A stretch of DNA of 43,491 nucleotides. It comes from Rikenellaceae bacterium (GTDB lineage: Bacteria > Bacteroidota > Bacteroidia > Bacteroidales > UBA932). The position numbers and the translations under genes are program-made. The DNA lies in the NCBI GenBank assembly GCA_022777205.1, contig JALFGP010000026.1, positions 1 to 43,491 of the forward strand, given 5' to 3'. The notes under the pieces are model-generated. The model saw nothing but the letters and a program-made list of their open reading frames with translations, made no database searches and was not told the DNA's origin. Positions 15,088-22,795 of the stretch are shown piece after piece; the stretch's first letter is position 1; each line of letters opens with the position of its first letter.

Positions 15088-15372
15088 ATGAAATTAAATT
15101 TGAACGAAAGTAATGTTAGCATTACTATGAAGTATGACGACTTAGTCGCCTTAATGAATGATTGCGTAAAAAGCACAATCAAGTGGTTTAGAGATGAGGA
15201 AAAGGCAAAGGAAAACAAGATTTGGTATTCCACAGCCGAAGCCGCGAAAAAATGTAGTGTAGGCACATCAACTATTAATAGATGGAAGCACCAAGGGTAT
15301 TTACCAGCCAACACCATAGGTGGTAGAGATTATTACAGCGAGGAGGATATTAAAAAGATTTTAGCAGCGTAA
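15088..15372 (+). CDS. Excisionase-like HTH (MerR/HTH_17) protein
   Basis: The 94-aa protein has an N-terminal helical part and a C-terminal winged-helix motif. WYSTAEAAKKCSVGTSTINRW at about 47-67 is the helix-turn-helix, and the wing (GYLPANTIGGRDYY) is followed by EEDIKKIL. This pattern is typical of HTH_17 excisionase or recombination directionality factors in Bacteroidetes elements. It lies 6 bp before the integrase gene, so the two are co-transcribed. The product probably controls the direction of integration and excision. Confidence 0.85.
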   Translation: MKLNLNESNVSITMKYDDLVALMNDCVKSTIKWFRDEEKAKENKIWYSTAEAAKKCSVGTSTINRWKHQGYLPANTIGGRDYYSEEDIKKILAA

Positions 15373-15378
15373 AAGAGT

Positions 15379-16716
15379 ATGAGCACGATTAATTTCACAT
15401 TGTCAAATTGTGCGGACAGCACAGGTAAATCACAAATCCTTGTAAGGGTTTCTGTTTCAAGAACATTCCGAGTTGGAGGTAAAACAAAGTTGTTCATTAA
15501 AGCAAAAGACTGGAACGAGAAAGAGCAGTCAGTTAGGAAGTGTAGAAAGACCGAGAATATTGATACACAGAGAGAGTTGGAGAAACTCCGTGAGCAGTTG
15601 AATAAACTTCAACTTCATATCAGCAAAGCCTTGGTTGAAGAACATAATCTTGATGCTTTTGAAACACCAAAAGATAAACAAGAGTGGTTGCAGTTCGTTA
15701 TTGATAGTTTTTACGACCCTTCCGTTAAACTGGTAAGGCATAAGGCACTTACTTTTGATGAGTTCGCGAAGGTGTTTGTTGAGATTAGAAGTAAGGAGGA
15801 GAATTGGAAACAAGCGAAGAGAGGTCATGTCAATCAAAAGAAGTTATGGGATAATCCTGCTTTTGATAAATTGAGTGCTGTGCAAACTCAACTACACTCA
15901 ATGAACCCCAAACTGCTTATGGCGGATATCACAGGCAAAACACTTGATGACTATCAGCAGTTCTTGGTTAATAAAGGCTTCAAAAACAATACGATAGAGA
16001 ACCATATCGCATATTTCAAACAAATCTTGAAATGGGCAAATGAGCGTGGATATCTTAAATATGGCGAAGATGTTATCAGACACAAGGTGAAGAAATTGAA
16101 GATAGCAGACCCAAAGGCTGTAAATTATCTAACTTGGGATGAGTTCTTATTATTCTACAACTATGAGTTTGATGAATTACATAAGGACTTGGAGTTAGCA
16201 AGAGATAGATTTTGCTTTTGTTGTGCGACATCGTTGAGACATAGTGATTTGGAGGTATTAAGGAAGTCTTGCTTTGATAGCCCTGACGACCCTACTTCAT
16301 TCACATTCGTCAGTAAGAAGACAGATGATAACCTTACAATCTATCTGAACGAGTGGAGCAAAAGCATCTATATGAAGTATAAGGATATACCGACGCAGAA
16401 TGGTCTTCTTTTCCCGATGAAGTCAGGAGACAAGATGAGGAAGTGCTTGAAGAAGATAGCCAAAATGCTGAACATAGATAGAGAGATTTCAGTTACCCAA
16501 TATTGTGGAGACCGTCGTATAGATGAAACGAGTAAAATGTATGATGCCATAGCCACTCATACAGCAAGACGAACTTTCGTAGTTCATTGCTTGGAAATGG
16601 GTTGGTCGCCAGACGACATTATGTCATACACTGGACACGAGGACTATGATACTATGAAGCCATACATAGCCATTATGGATAGCAAGCGAAAATCACTAAT
16701 GGATAGCAAGTTTTAG
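15379..16716 (+). CDS. Tyrosine recombinase / integrase
   Basis: The 445-aa phage-type integrase has an N-terminal arm-binding part, a SAM-like core-binding domain (about 115-230), and a catalytic domain with Arg287 (SLRHSD), His394 and Arg397 (HTARR), His420 (GHEDY) and Tyr429 (MKPYI). All standard catalytic residues are present. It joins the element to the 3' end of tRNA-Ser, as shown by the flanking 16-bp repeats and its position next to the right end. Length and layout fit Bacteroidetes integrases. The excisionase-like gene is directly upstream, and a strong terminator follows. Confidence 0.96.
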   Translation: MSTINFTLSNCADSTGKSQILVRVSVSRTFRVGGKTKLFIKAKDWNEKEQSVRKCRKTENIDTQRELEKLREQLNKLQLHISKALVEEHNLDAFETPKDKQEWLQFVIDSFYDPSVKLVRHKALTFDEFAKVFVEIRSKEENWKQAKRGHVNQKKLWDNPAFDKLSAVQTQLHSMNPKLLMADITGKTLDDYQQFLVNKGFKNNTIENHIAYFKQILKWANERGYLKYGEDVIRHKVKKLKIADPKAVNYLTWDEFLLFYNYEFDELHKDLELARDRFCFCCATSLRHSDLEVLRKSCFDSPDDPTSFTFVSKKTDDNLTIYLNEWSKSIYMKYKDIPTQNGLLFPMKSGDKMRKCLKKIAKMLNIDREISVTQYCGDRRIDETSKMYDAIATHTARRTFVVHCLEMGWSPDDIMSYTGHEDYDTMKPYIAIMDSKRKSLMDSKF

Positions 16717-16717
16717 G

Positions 16718-16756
16718 AGAAGGGAGATTACTGAGGTAATCCCTCTTCTTTTTTTT
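16718..16756 (+). terminator. Terminator after the integrase gene
   Basis: The imperfect stem around GATTAC-TGAG-GTAATC is extended outward by GG/CC and AGAAG/CTTCT, and followed by eight T. Confidence 0.8.
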
Positions 16757-16762
16757 GCAACG

Positions 16763-16878
16763 CGGTGCAATTTTGCTTTCAGGAAATGCACCAATCATCA
16801 AAATCACGCTCTGGGGTCTCTCTACGCCCAAAAATGCACCATTTTTAGGTGCAATTTACCCCCAAAAAAGATGCACTT
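16763..16878. other. Right end of element: arm-type repeats
   Basis: CGGTGCAAT at 16763-16771 is the exact reverse complement of ATTGCACCG at the left end. Further TGCAC-type repeats lie at 16785-16792, 16832-16840, 16849-16857 and about 16871-16877. These are probable integrase arm sites. No gene is seen between 16757 and 17030. Confidence 0.6.
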
Positions 16879-17014
16879 TCGCCAATGTCGTGGGTTCATA
16901 TGCAATAAATGTCCCACCTACCTGTCTCCAAAGTCGTCCCCCACATCCCGTCAAATCGGCATTCTACACTATTCTATTAAGGTTTTCGTGGGATATTGGG
17001 CTATGCTCTATTAC

Positions 17015-17030
17015 TCCCCCTCTCACCGCA
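17015..17030 (+). repeat. Right attachment core (attR)
   Basis: TCCCCCTCTCACCGCA is identical to 704-719 and marks the element's right border. Bases after 17030 are the original chromosome downstream of tRNA-Ser. Confidence 0.9.
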
Positions 17031-17182
17031 AGTGATTGGATTTTAAGGAGATAACCACGCGAAGCGTGGTTATCTTTGTTAAGAAAGGAGGAGCGTCGAA
17101 AACAAGTTTTCGTAAGCTCCTCCTTTCTTAACAAAGATGCGTTGCCCCAGCAACGCCATCTCCTTAAAATCCAATTACTTGC
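17028..17182. repeat. Four-armed palindrome (cruciform or cloverleaf) abutting attR
   Basis: An outer stem pairs 17028-17052 with 17158-17182 (25 bp, one G-T pair). Inside it are three hairpins with almost no spacer: 17051-17073 (10 bp, loop GAA), 17072-17138 (23-bp perfect stem with a nested 7-bp hairpin at 17097-17112), and 17139-17156 (7 bp, loop CCCA). Nearly every base is paired. No reading frame across it is convincing. It may be a mobile palindromic repeat, a structured RNA or the native tRNA terminator region. Confidence 0.85.
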
Positions 17183-17187
17183 AAGGG

Positions 17188-17280
17188 CCCCCGCGGCAGC
17201 GGAGGGGTTCTCGCAGCGGTATGCGGCTTTTGCCGCATACCGCGAGGACATCCCCCCTGTAGTTCCCCCTATAGTTCCCC
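17188..17280. repeat. GC-rich hairpins and short tandem repeat
   Basis: GCGGTATGCGGC (17216-17227) and GCCGCATACCGC (17232-17243) form a perfect 12-bp stem with loop TTTT. CCCCCGC pairs with GCGGAGGGG at 17188-17207 with a bulge. TAGTTCCCC is repeated at 17260-17268 and 17272-17280. It continues the structured region begun at 17028 and contains no gene. Confidence 0.65.
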
Positions 17281-17311
17281 TTGCACAGTAAGCATCCGAA
17301 TTTAAGAGCCT

Positions 17312-18496
17312 TTAGTAGTTGAATCCAAACGACCAGAGAGGCAGAATATTGAGGTAAGCGTTCTCGATGTCATCTTTGACTACGAATGCATCCTCAGTAC
17401 CTTTGATCTGTTTCTGCTTTTTGGACTTTCCGCCTACTTCGAAAGTATGGCCACCTACAAGAAAATCTGCAACCGGAGAAGCAGTAACCTTATTGTTGAC
17501 ACATAAAGCACAATAGAAGAAGGTCTCTCTGATATTTCCTATTTCCGGATTCCCGTCAGCGAGGGCATAGATGAAGCATGGGTTGCCGAGATAAATCTTA
17601 TCGACTTTCTGTACGAGTTCCATGCCGTCTGGAGCGAAGTTCAACTGTCTTATCAGTTTTGATTTCTCCATATATACCATGTAGTCAGCAACTGTGCCTC
17701 GGTCAGTTGATATTGCCCTTCCGATTTCAGCAAAATTAGGCTTGAACGGTACGCTACGAGATACCACATACAGCAGTTGCTTGAGTTTGCGTGCTGTTGA
17801 AATGTTCATTTTGGCATATGCTGGAATATCGACTTCCATCGACTGGTTGATGACATTTTCCAGACGCTGATAATAATCGTCCTGCTTGAAGAAAGGGAAA
17901 TAACCTTTATTGAGATATTCCTTGAAGTGTGCAAGGGGATACTTGACTTCATCGGGAAGCTCTACCTTACCTTCAATAATCTGGTCAAGCGTGTATGTCG
18001 GGATATTCAGTCCAAGTGAAAAATTCAGATATTCTCGGAACGATAGCCCCTCAAGAGTATATCTGATTGCTCTTCGGCTGAGATCAGCATCTGTTCCCTT
18101 GATAAGTTCGAGGATGGAGGAGCCTGTTATTACGACTTTCAGATCCGGAAGGTAATCATACATCATCTTTACCTCTTTAGACCAATTCTGGTATTTATGG
18201 ATTTCATCAATATAGAGTACCTTTCCACCCTGCTGTGCAAACTGTGTCGCAGTGTCATAAAGAGTGTGTGCTGCAAAATATGTATTATCTGCAGCGATGT
18301 ATAGTGATTCCTTCTTTGTGTCAGTCATCAAAATGTGCTGAAGCACCATAGTTGTCTTGCCGACACCTCGTGCGCCCATAATCACAATAAGTTGTGAATC
18401 CCAATTGATTTTTTCATACAGGTAACGCACGAAATCTGTGGTTACAGTCTTGAGTTTCTTGGCATAGAGGTCGTACAACATTTCCATATCACACAT
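17312..18496 (-). CDS. AAA ATPase, AAA_14/DUF4143 family
   Basis: The 394-aa protein has a Walker A GARGVGKTT at 41-49, Walker B VLYIDEIH at 93-100 and a sensor-like VVITGSS, followed by the DUF4143 C-terminal region (winged-helix part near 235-290, then a nuclease-like tail). I start it at ATG 18496 because TATCTTTG at 18505-18512 lies between it and the earlier in-frame start. These ATPases are common in Bacteroidetes; their cellular role is not established, though toxin-antitoxin or defence roles have been suggested. The C-terminal domain lacks an obvious complete (D/E)xK motif. Confidence 0.88.
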   Translation of the reverse strand: MCDMEMLYDLYAKKLKTVTTDFVRYLYEKINWDSQLIVIMGARGVGKTTMVLQHILMTDTKKESLYIAADNTYFAAHTLYDTATQFAQQGGKVLYIDEIHKYQNWSKEVKMMYDYLPDLKVVITGSSILELIKGTDADLSRRAIRYTLEGLSFREYLNFSLGLNIPTYTLDQIIEGKVELPDEVKYPLAHFKEYLNKGYFPFFKQDDYYQRLENVINQSMEVDIPAYAKMNISTARKLKQLLYVVSRSVPFKPNFAEIGRAISTDRGTVADYMVYMEKSKLIRQLNFAPDGMELVQKVDKIYLGNPCFIYALADGNPEIGNIRETFFYCALCVNNKVTASPVADFLVGGHTFEVGGKSKKQKQIKGTEDAFVVKDDIENAYLNILPLWSFGFNY

Positions 18497-18504
18497 CTTT
18501 TGTG

Positions 18505-18512
18505 CAAAGATA
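18505..18512 (-). promoter_or_regulatory. -7 box of the 394-aa ATPase gene
   Basis: On the minus strand TATCTTTG matches the consensus and decides the start codon of the downstream gene. Confidence 0.65.
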
Positions 18513-18669
18513 CAAAAGTGTGGAAATAAAACCGCACAATTCAATTAAATGTGCGGATTTTGTTCCTCATATTTCTGAAGTCCCCGTGTCTTGATCTTGA
18601 AAAGACCCCTAAGCCGTTTGTCAGTTCAAAGATGATGCAGGTTATATTTTGAAGATTACTTAAGGCATA

Positions 18670-19800
18670 TTACATCAAGAATCCCATCAGATCCGATGGT
18701 GTGATACACTCGAAGTGAGCATCAGAGTACGCAGCTGTGAAAGAAGCTGGGGCCCCTACGCGCTTGCCCTTCTTCCATTTGATTTCATATCCGGTCATTA
18801 CGCCATCCTCGATTTCGATGAGGTCCACCTCTTTCTTCTGCTGGGTTCTCCAGAAGTAATGTTGTACAAATGTTCTGCCAGCATACTCGTTTCTCTTGAG
18901 CCGCTCTGCAATTACGAAGTTCTCCCACATATGACCGAGTTCTTCAGGTGACCTGAGGGATACGGGAGCCATATTCCTAATAACTCCATTGCGTATTCCC
19001 ATATCCCAGAAGTAGATTTTGCGGGCAAACTTAAGCTCGTTACGCTGATTCTTGGCATACGATGGAATAGTGAATATAATGTAACTCTTTTCGAGGATTT
19101 CTATGTAACGCTCCACTGTCTTGGCATCTATGCCTACGAGTCCGGCAAGTTCAGTTGCCGAGACAGTAGAACCTATCTGGAAAGCAAGCGCCTGAACCAA
19201 TTTCACCAAATGATCCGGTTTGGCGATATTGTTCTCCTCCAGCACATCTTTATAGAGATAGCTGTCAATGAGTTCCTTGATTACTTCTTTTTCATCGCCA
19301 ACAGAGGTTACGACTTCGGGATAATAGCCATAGATAAGCCGATGTTCAATCAGTCTGGACTCTTCCAATACACTTGTGTAATCTGCCATTTCCTTGAATG
19401 ACAATGGATAGAGCTTAAATTCACGCTTCCTGCCGGTTAAGGACTCGTTTACTGCCTCAGACAGTTTGAAGGCTGAGCTGCCTGTCACGATAAGTTTAAC
19501 CTCTTTGAACTTATCTGCCACGATCTTGAGCATATTGCCCACATTCTGTATTTTCTGTGCCTCGTCAACAAACAGGAAGTTATTGTTTCCAAGTAGAATC
19601 TTAATCTTGGCTTCATCGACATCTATAAACATAGTCTGCACGTCGGTGTTGTCACCGTTTATTTTAAGGACTCTTTCATCTTTTGGAATTATTGCTTCAG
19701 CCAGAGTTGATTTCCCTACCTGACGCGGCCCCATTATGGTTACGGCTTTTTTCTTTGCGAGGGCATTGTTGATTCTTTCCGCTATGGCTCTTGTAATCAT
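18670..19800 (-). CDS. AAA ATPase, AAA_14/DUF4143 family
   Basis: The 376-aa protein has Walker A GPRQVGKST at 24-32, Walker B FLFVDEAQ at about 74-81, and VTGSSAFKL near 101-109. The C-terminal part has a winged-helix region (SATELAGLVGIDAKTVERYI) and a PD-(D/E)XK-like end, KKEVDLIEIEDG followed by YEIKWKKG. It is a separate transcription unit from the ATPase downstream and only distantly similar to it. The family is widespread and its role is unknown. The nuclease-like tail is kept here. Confidence 0.9.
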   Translation of the reverse strand: MITRAIAERINNALAKKKAVTIMGPRQVGKSTLAEAIIPKDERVLKINGDNTDVQTMFIDVDEAKIKILLGNNNFLFVDEAQKIQNVGNMLKIVADKFKEVKLIVTGSSAFKLSEAVNESLTGRKREFKLYPLSFKEMADYTSVLEESRLIEHRLIYGYYPEVVTSVGDEKEVIKELIDSYLYKDVLEENNIAKPDHLVKLVQALAFQIGSTVSATELAGLVGIDAKTVERYIEILEKSYIIFTIPSYAKNQRNELKFARKIYFWDMGIRNGVIRNMAPVSLRSPEELGHMWENFVIAERLKRNEYAGRTFVQHYFWRTQQKKEVDLIEIEDGVMTGYEIKWKKGKRVGAPASFTAAYSDAHFECITPSDLMGFLM

Positions 19801-19822
19801 AATCTATGTTTTTTATTCAGTG

Positions 19823-19894
19823 CAAATATATGCAAATTCCGTAAATCTTAAAAGTTTTGCGGAGTTAATTCCTTAAATATTATAAGATTTACGG
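19823..19894 (-). promoter_or_regulatory. Promoter and inverted repeat before the 376-aa ATPase gene
   Basis: TATATTTG on the minus strand (19823-19830) is a consensus -7 box. CCGTAAATCTTA (19839-19850) and TAAGATTTACGG (19883-19894) form a 12-bp perfect inverted repeat around the -33 area, a possible operator. Confidence 0.6.
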
Positions 19895-20865
19895 ATTCAG
19901 GCTATTTCCGCTAGGTCAAAAGAGACCTCACTGTAGATCTTTAAAGACAAAAAGAATGTGCTATCGTTCCTTCTGCCGATTCACCGCTTTGCGTGCTTCC
20001 TGCCGCTCCTGATATATTTAACCAGCCTGGTTATATATGGCATCGGATCTCTCTTTGGCCAAAGTATTACCTGTTTCCGGAGAGTCCCACCTTGTACTTT
20101 CCATAACCGGGCCTGTTGGCGAATATATATCGCTGTAATTAATGTAATATTTATTGACTCCGTGGAGTTTATGCATCCGGGCAGAGCCGCTGAATCATAT
20201 CGCTTATCTCACTCATAAATATTTTTGCAGTTCTAAAAAACTTTCATACATTTGCGATGGAAATATTAATTATGGATTATTGAAAGACGCTTGTCAAGTT
20301 TTAATCCTATAAAGCATTTGTCATATGGCAAATGCTTTATCGTTTGGAGAAGTACGGACGGGATGTAGCACTACAGGCAGGCCGCTCTCAGTTCTCAAGT
20401 ACCAACAATTTTATATGATTAATATTTCCATTTCCATAAAACTTGACGAGCGCCCTTGCAAGGAGTGCAAAGAAGCAGCTCAAGCACCAGTTTTTGTACG
20501 AGGCCATTTCAGAATGGTCGGAAACAAGAAGGTGTACGTGAAGGCTCATTACCGACATAGGTAAGCCCACGGCCTTGACCGCAACCCCGTCCGTATCGGA
20601 GCCGTTCCCCGCCGGAGCGGCTTCGTCATATCCGGCCATTCTGATGGCATCGTAAATCATATCGCCAAATCCTTAATAATCAAATCAATCGCAGCCTCTC
20701 CTGCTCTTTGTTCGCCATATTGTCGTTTGTGTTATTATCTTCTTGCTTAGTCGTACAAATGTAGCAAATTTTCAGAAAGCAACGCAATGGTCAATCATAA
20801 TCTCTCCTACTGCCTCATCCTCAACGGCAAGTCCCACCGCATCCGAGCCGGAGTAACAACGATTT
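19895..20865. other. Mostly noncoding stretch with decayed sequence
   Basis: Besides the 49-aa frame at 20415-20564, I see no convincing gene. Two -7-like boxes are present, TACATTTG at 20247-20254 (plus) and the same on the minus strand at 20756-20763, but each leads only into short broken frames. TAAAGCATTTG and CAAATGCTTTA (20310-20320, 20329-20339) form an 11-bp hairpin. The mix of orphan promoters and short frames suggests gene decay. Confidence 0.5.
20415..20564 (+). CDS. Small basic protein, 49 aa
   Basis: The frame starts MINISISIKL, has a CKEC pair at residues 15-18 and ends VRGHFRMVGNKKVYVKAHYRHR in two short pieces (VRGHFRMV, KKVYVKAHYRHR). Short Bacteroidetes proteins with a C-terminal V-x-G-H-(F/Y)-R ... 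V-Y-V-(K/R)-x-H-x-R pattern exist, often in or near mobile DNA; I know no function for them. ATG 20415 is preferred because the upstream extension (from 20325) overlaps a hairpin. It could be a remnant of a longer gene. Confidence 0.45.
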   Translation: MINISISIKLDERPCKECKEAAQAPVFVRGHFRMVGNKKVYVKAHYRHR

Positions 20866-21063
20866 CTATCTGAACTCAAGTGATTTTAAGAACGATTCGT
20901 AATTTGACATATCAACCTTGGTGAGGTTATCGGCTTCTTTCATAGCGGCCAAAGTTTCGTCATTTGGTTCATCAAAGACCGCATCCATCAGATTTTCATC
21001 GTTATAGTAGAGCAGTTCCGATTTTTTTCGTAGATTTGGGGATTCGTTGGTGAACTTAGAAGA
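20866..21063 (-). pseudogene. Antitoxin-like remnant lacking its start
   Basis: The frame is open for about 65 codons on the minus strand but has no start codon in a sensible place; the first ATG (20988) leaves only 40 residues. The residues KKSELLYYNDENLMDAV and AAMKEADNLTKVDMSNYESFLKSL have the acidic-helical character of type II antitoxins of Bacteroidetes. The end of the frame overlaps the promoter of the next gene. No toxin gene is visible beside it. The assignment is by resemblance only. Confidence 0.4.
21031..21038 (+). promoter_or_regulatory. -7 box before the BspA-like gene
   Basis: TAGATTTG matches TAnnTTTG, 42 bp upstream of the ATG at 21080. Confidence 0.6.
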
Positions 21064-21079
21064 TTACTAATCATTACAG

Positions 21080-22783
21080 ATGAAAACCAGAAACATTCTT
21101 ATCCTATGCACGGCATTTCTCGTTAGCATGCCAAGTACAGATGCCCAGTCATTTAAAGACGGTCTCAAAAGTCTCGGAGACAAAATCGGCAAACAAATCG
21201 TAAAGACGACCCAGTCTGTCAAGAACCAGACAACCAGCAGCAAGCCGACCACACAAAAGCCTGCTGCAAGCAAGACTTCCGACAGGGACAAGGCTCTTCA
21301 GAAGCAGTACGATGCAATGATGGGAAATGTTCCTGAAATGGAAGATGAGGCACCTACAGTAAAACTTCCAAATGAGCACACGGCGCTTTTCGCTCCGCTC
21401 GGCTATCCTGTAGAGGCAGCATACGGAACACTTACGGTAAAGCCAAGCATGCCGCCTCAGAGCCCTGATGCCCAGGTGAACTGGTCTGAAAAACAGCCGT
21501 ATATCTTCAAATTGAACAATAAGAGTCTGGTAGATGAGTACCTCCTGCTGGATGACTGCTTCAAGAACGGATATTTCAAGACTCTTACTCCGGCACATGC
21601 GAGATATGAAAATGTAGAAGCCGAACTCTATGCACGTGCCAATGCGTTGAACAAACTTGTAGAATTGATGGCAGAAGCCAGAAGCGAGTACGGCGGCGAG
21701 TCTCCTCAATGGGTCATAAACGGACTGCACGACAAAATCGCGTCCATTCTCGAGGGAGAAGAGTATAAGACCCTCATAAAAAGCTCAATATCTCCATTCT
21801 TCACTGTCAAAGGACTCATCAATGACGTGACAAAGGAGTATTTCCAAAAACACGGAGGATATGAGAACGCTACCAAGGTAACTATGACCAAATGGGATCC
21901 GAAACCTGTAAAACAAAGCATCTCCACTTCGGGATCAAGCCAGAGCGGAATCATCGTAAGCGAGAACGCTTCCGGAGCAACCGTTGACATCGACGGCATC
22001 ATCTACATAATCCACGCAAGTAAGGGTTTTGCCTTCGCTTCCGAGGCCGTGAACACCGCTGTCGCAGGCAAGGACATCGTCATGCCTGACTATATCAATT
22101 ACAAAGGCAAGAGAATCCCTGTCACAGAAATGCGCGGTGATATTTTCTGGGGAAAATCCATCAAATCCATCAAACTGCCGTCAACATTGACAGAAATATC
22201 AAACGCCGCACTCAGGGAGACCGACATCAGCGAAATCGTGATTCCTGCATCGGTGAAAATCATTCAGGGCGCTGCATTTTACGGCTGCAAGAATCTGAAG
22301 AAGGTCGTTTTCGAGAGCGACAAGATAGATGAACTGCACGGATGTTTCCAGAACTGCACCAGCCTTCAGAGCATCAAACTTCCCCGTTATGTAGGACTTA
22401 CAAGTTATGGGATGTTCAGCGGATGTACAAATCTCACGAGCGTGACTCTGCCTGAGAACCTTACGGAAATCAAAGACGGAACATTCGAGAACTGCACAAA
22501 ACTCACTACCATAAACATTCCTGCCAGTGTAACCAAAGTCGGCAGCCATGTGTTTTCCGACAGCGGTGTGGTTTCTCTCGACCTTTCCCACGTTTTGGAA
22601 ATCGGAGAATTCACATTCGACAATTGCAAGAGCCTCAAGAACTTGAAATTGAATTCCAAACTGAAGGATGACTTCCTTATGGAAATTTACCCGGACTTGA
22701 TGACCTGCCCTTACATGCAGGTCAAATGGGAGAACAACCAGTATGTATATCCTGCAGGACTTGAATTTGTAAAAACCGAATAA
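21080..22783 (+). CDS. Secreted BspA-type leucine-rich repeat protein
   Basis: The 567-aa protein starts with a signal peptide (NILILCTAFLVSMPSTDAQ, cleavage near residue 23). A polar Lys/Ser/Thr-rich segment follows to about 75. The C-terminal part from about 350 to 545 is a run of BspA-type LRR_5 repeats, visible as recurring I-x-L-P, F-x-x-C-x-x-L and I-P-A-S-V patterns (TINIPASVTKVG, VTLPENLTEIKDG). Such repeats mediate surface binding in Bacteroidetes. No Cys lipobox or C-terminal sorting domain is obvious, so it may stay in the periplasm or outer membrane. The next gene begins 12 bp later, implying co-transcription. Confidence 0.85.
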   Translation: MKTRNILILCTAFLVSMPSTDAQSFKDGLKSLGDKIGKQIVKTTQSVKNQTTSSKPTTQKPAASKTSDRDKALQKQYDAMMGNVPEMEDEAPTVKLPNEHTALFAPLGYPVEAAYGTLTVKPSMPPQSPDAQVNWSEKQPYIFKLNNKSLVDEYLLLDDCFKNGYFKTLTPAHARYENVEAELYARANALNKLVELMAEARSEYGGESPQWVINGLHDKIASILEGEEYKTLIKSSISPFFTVKGLINDVTKEYFQKHGGYENATKVTMTKWDPKPVKQSISTSGSSQSGIIVSENASGATVDIDGIIYIIHASKGFAFASEAVNTAVAGKDIVMPDYINYKGKRIPVTEMRGDIFWGKSIKSIKLPSTLTEISNAALRETDISEIVIPASVKIIQGAAFYGCKNLKKVVFESDKIDELHGCFQNCTSLQSIKLPRYVGLTSYGMFSGCTNLTSVTLPENLTEIKDGTFENCTKLTTINIPASVTKVGSHVFSDSGVVSLDLSHVLEIGEFTFDNCKSLKNLKLNSKLKDDFLMEIYPDLMTCPYMQVKWENNQYVYPAGLEFVKTE

Positions 22784-22795
22784 AAACGACAAACT

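Larger units (their letters stand above)
704..17030. mobile_element. tRNA-Ser-integrated element with defence cargo (about 16.3 kb)
   Basis: The element is bounded by direct repeats TCCCCCTCTCACCGCA at 704-719, inside the tRNA 3' end, and at 17015-17030. A tyrosine recombinase gene lies next to the right end, as is usual for tRNA-targeting elements, with an excisionase-like gene just before it. Inside are a replication protein, a serine recombinase, an ART-NADAR pair and a restriction-modification operon. It is visibly more AT-rich than the flanking chromosome. No relaxase, type IV secretion, capsid, portal or terminase gene is seen, so mobility probably depends on a helper phage or conjugative element (inference). 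Confidence 0.9.

Noticed and set aside
16755..17291. Frames of 71-99 aa on both strands around the right end
   Set aside because: They are translations of the arm repeats, attR and the four-armed palindrome; the sequence is explained by its symmetry.
19958..20218. 86-aa plus-strand frame
   Set aside because: Composition is hydrophobic at first and then irregular, with no promoter and no recognisable pattern.
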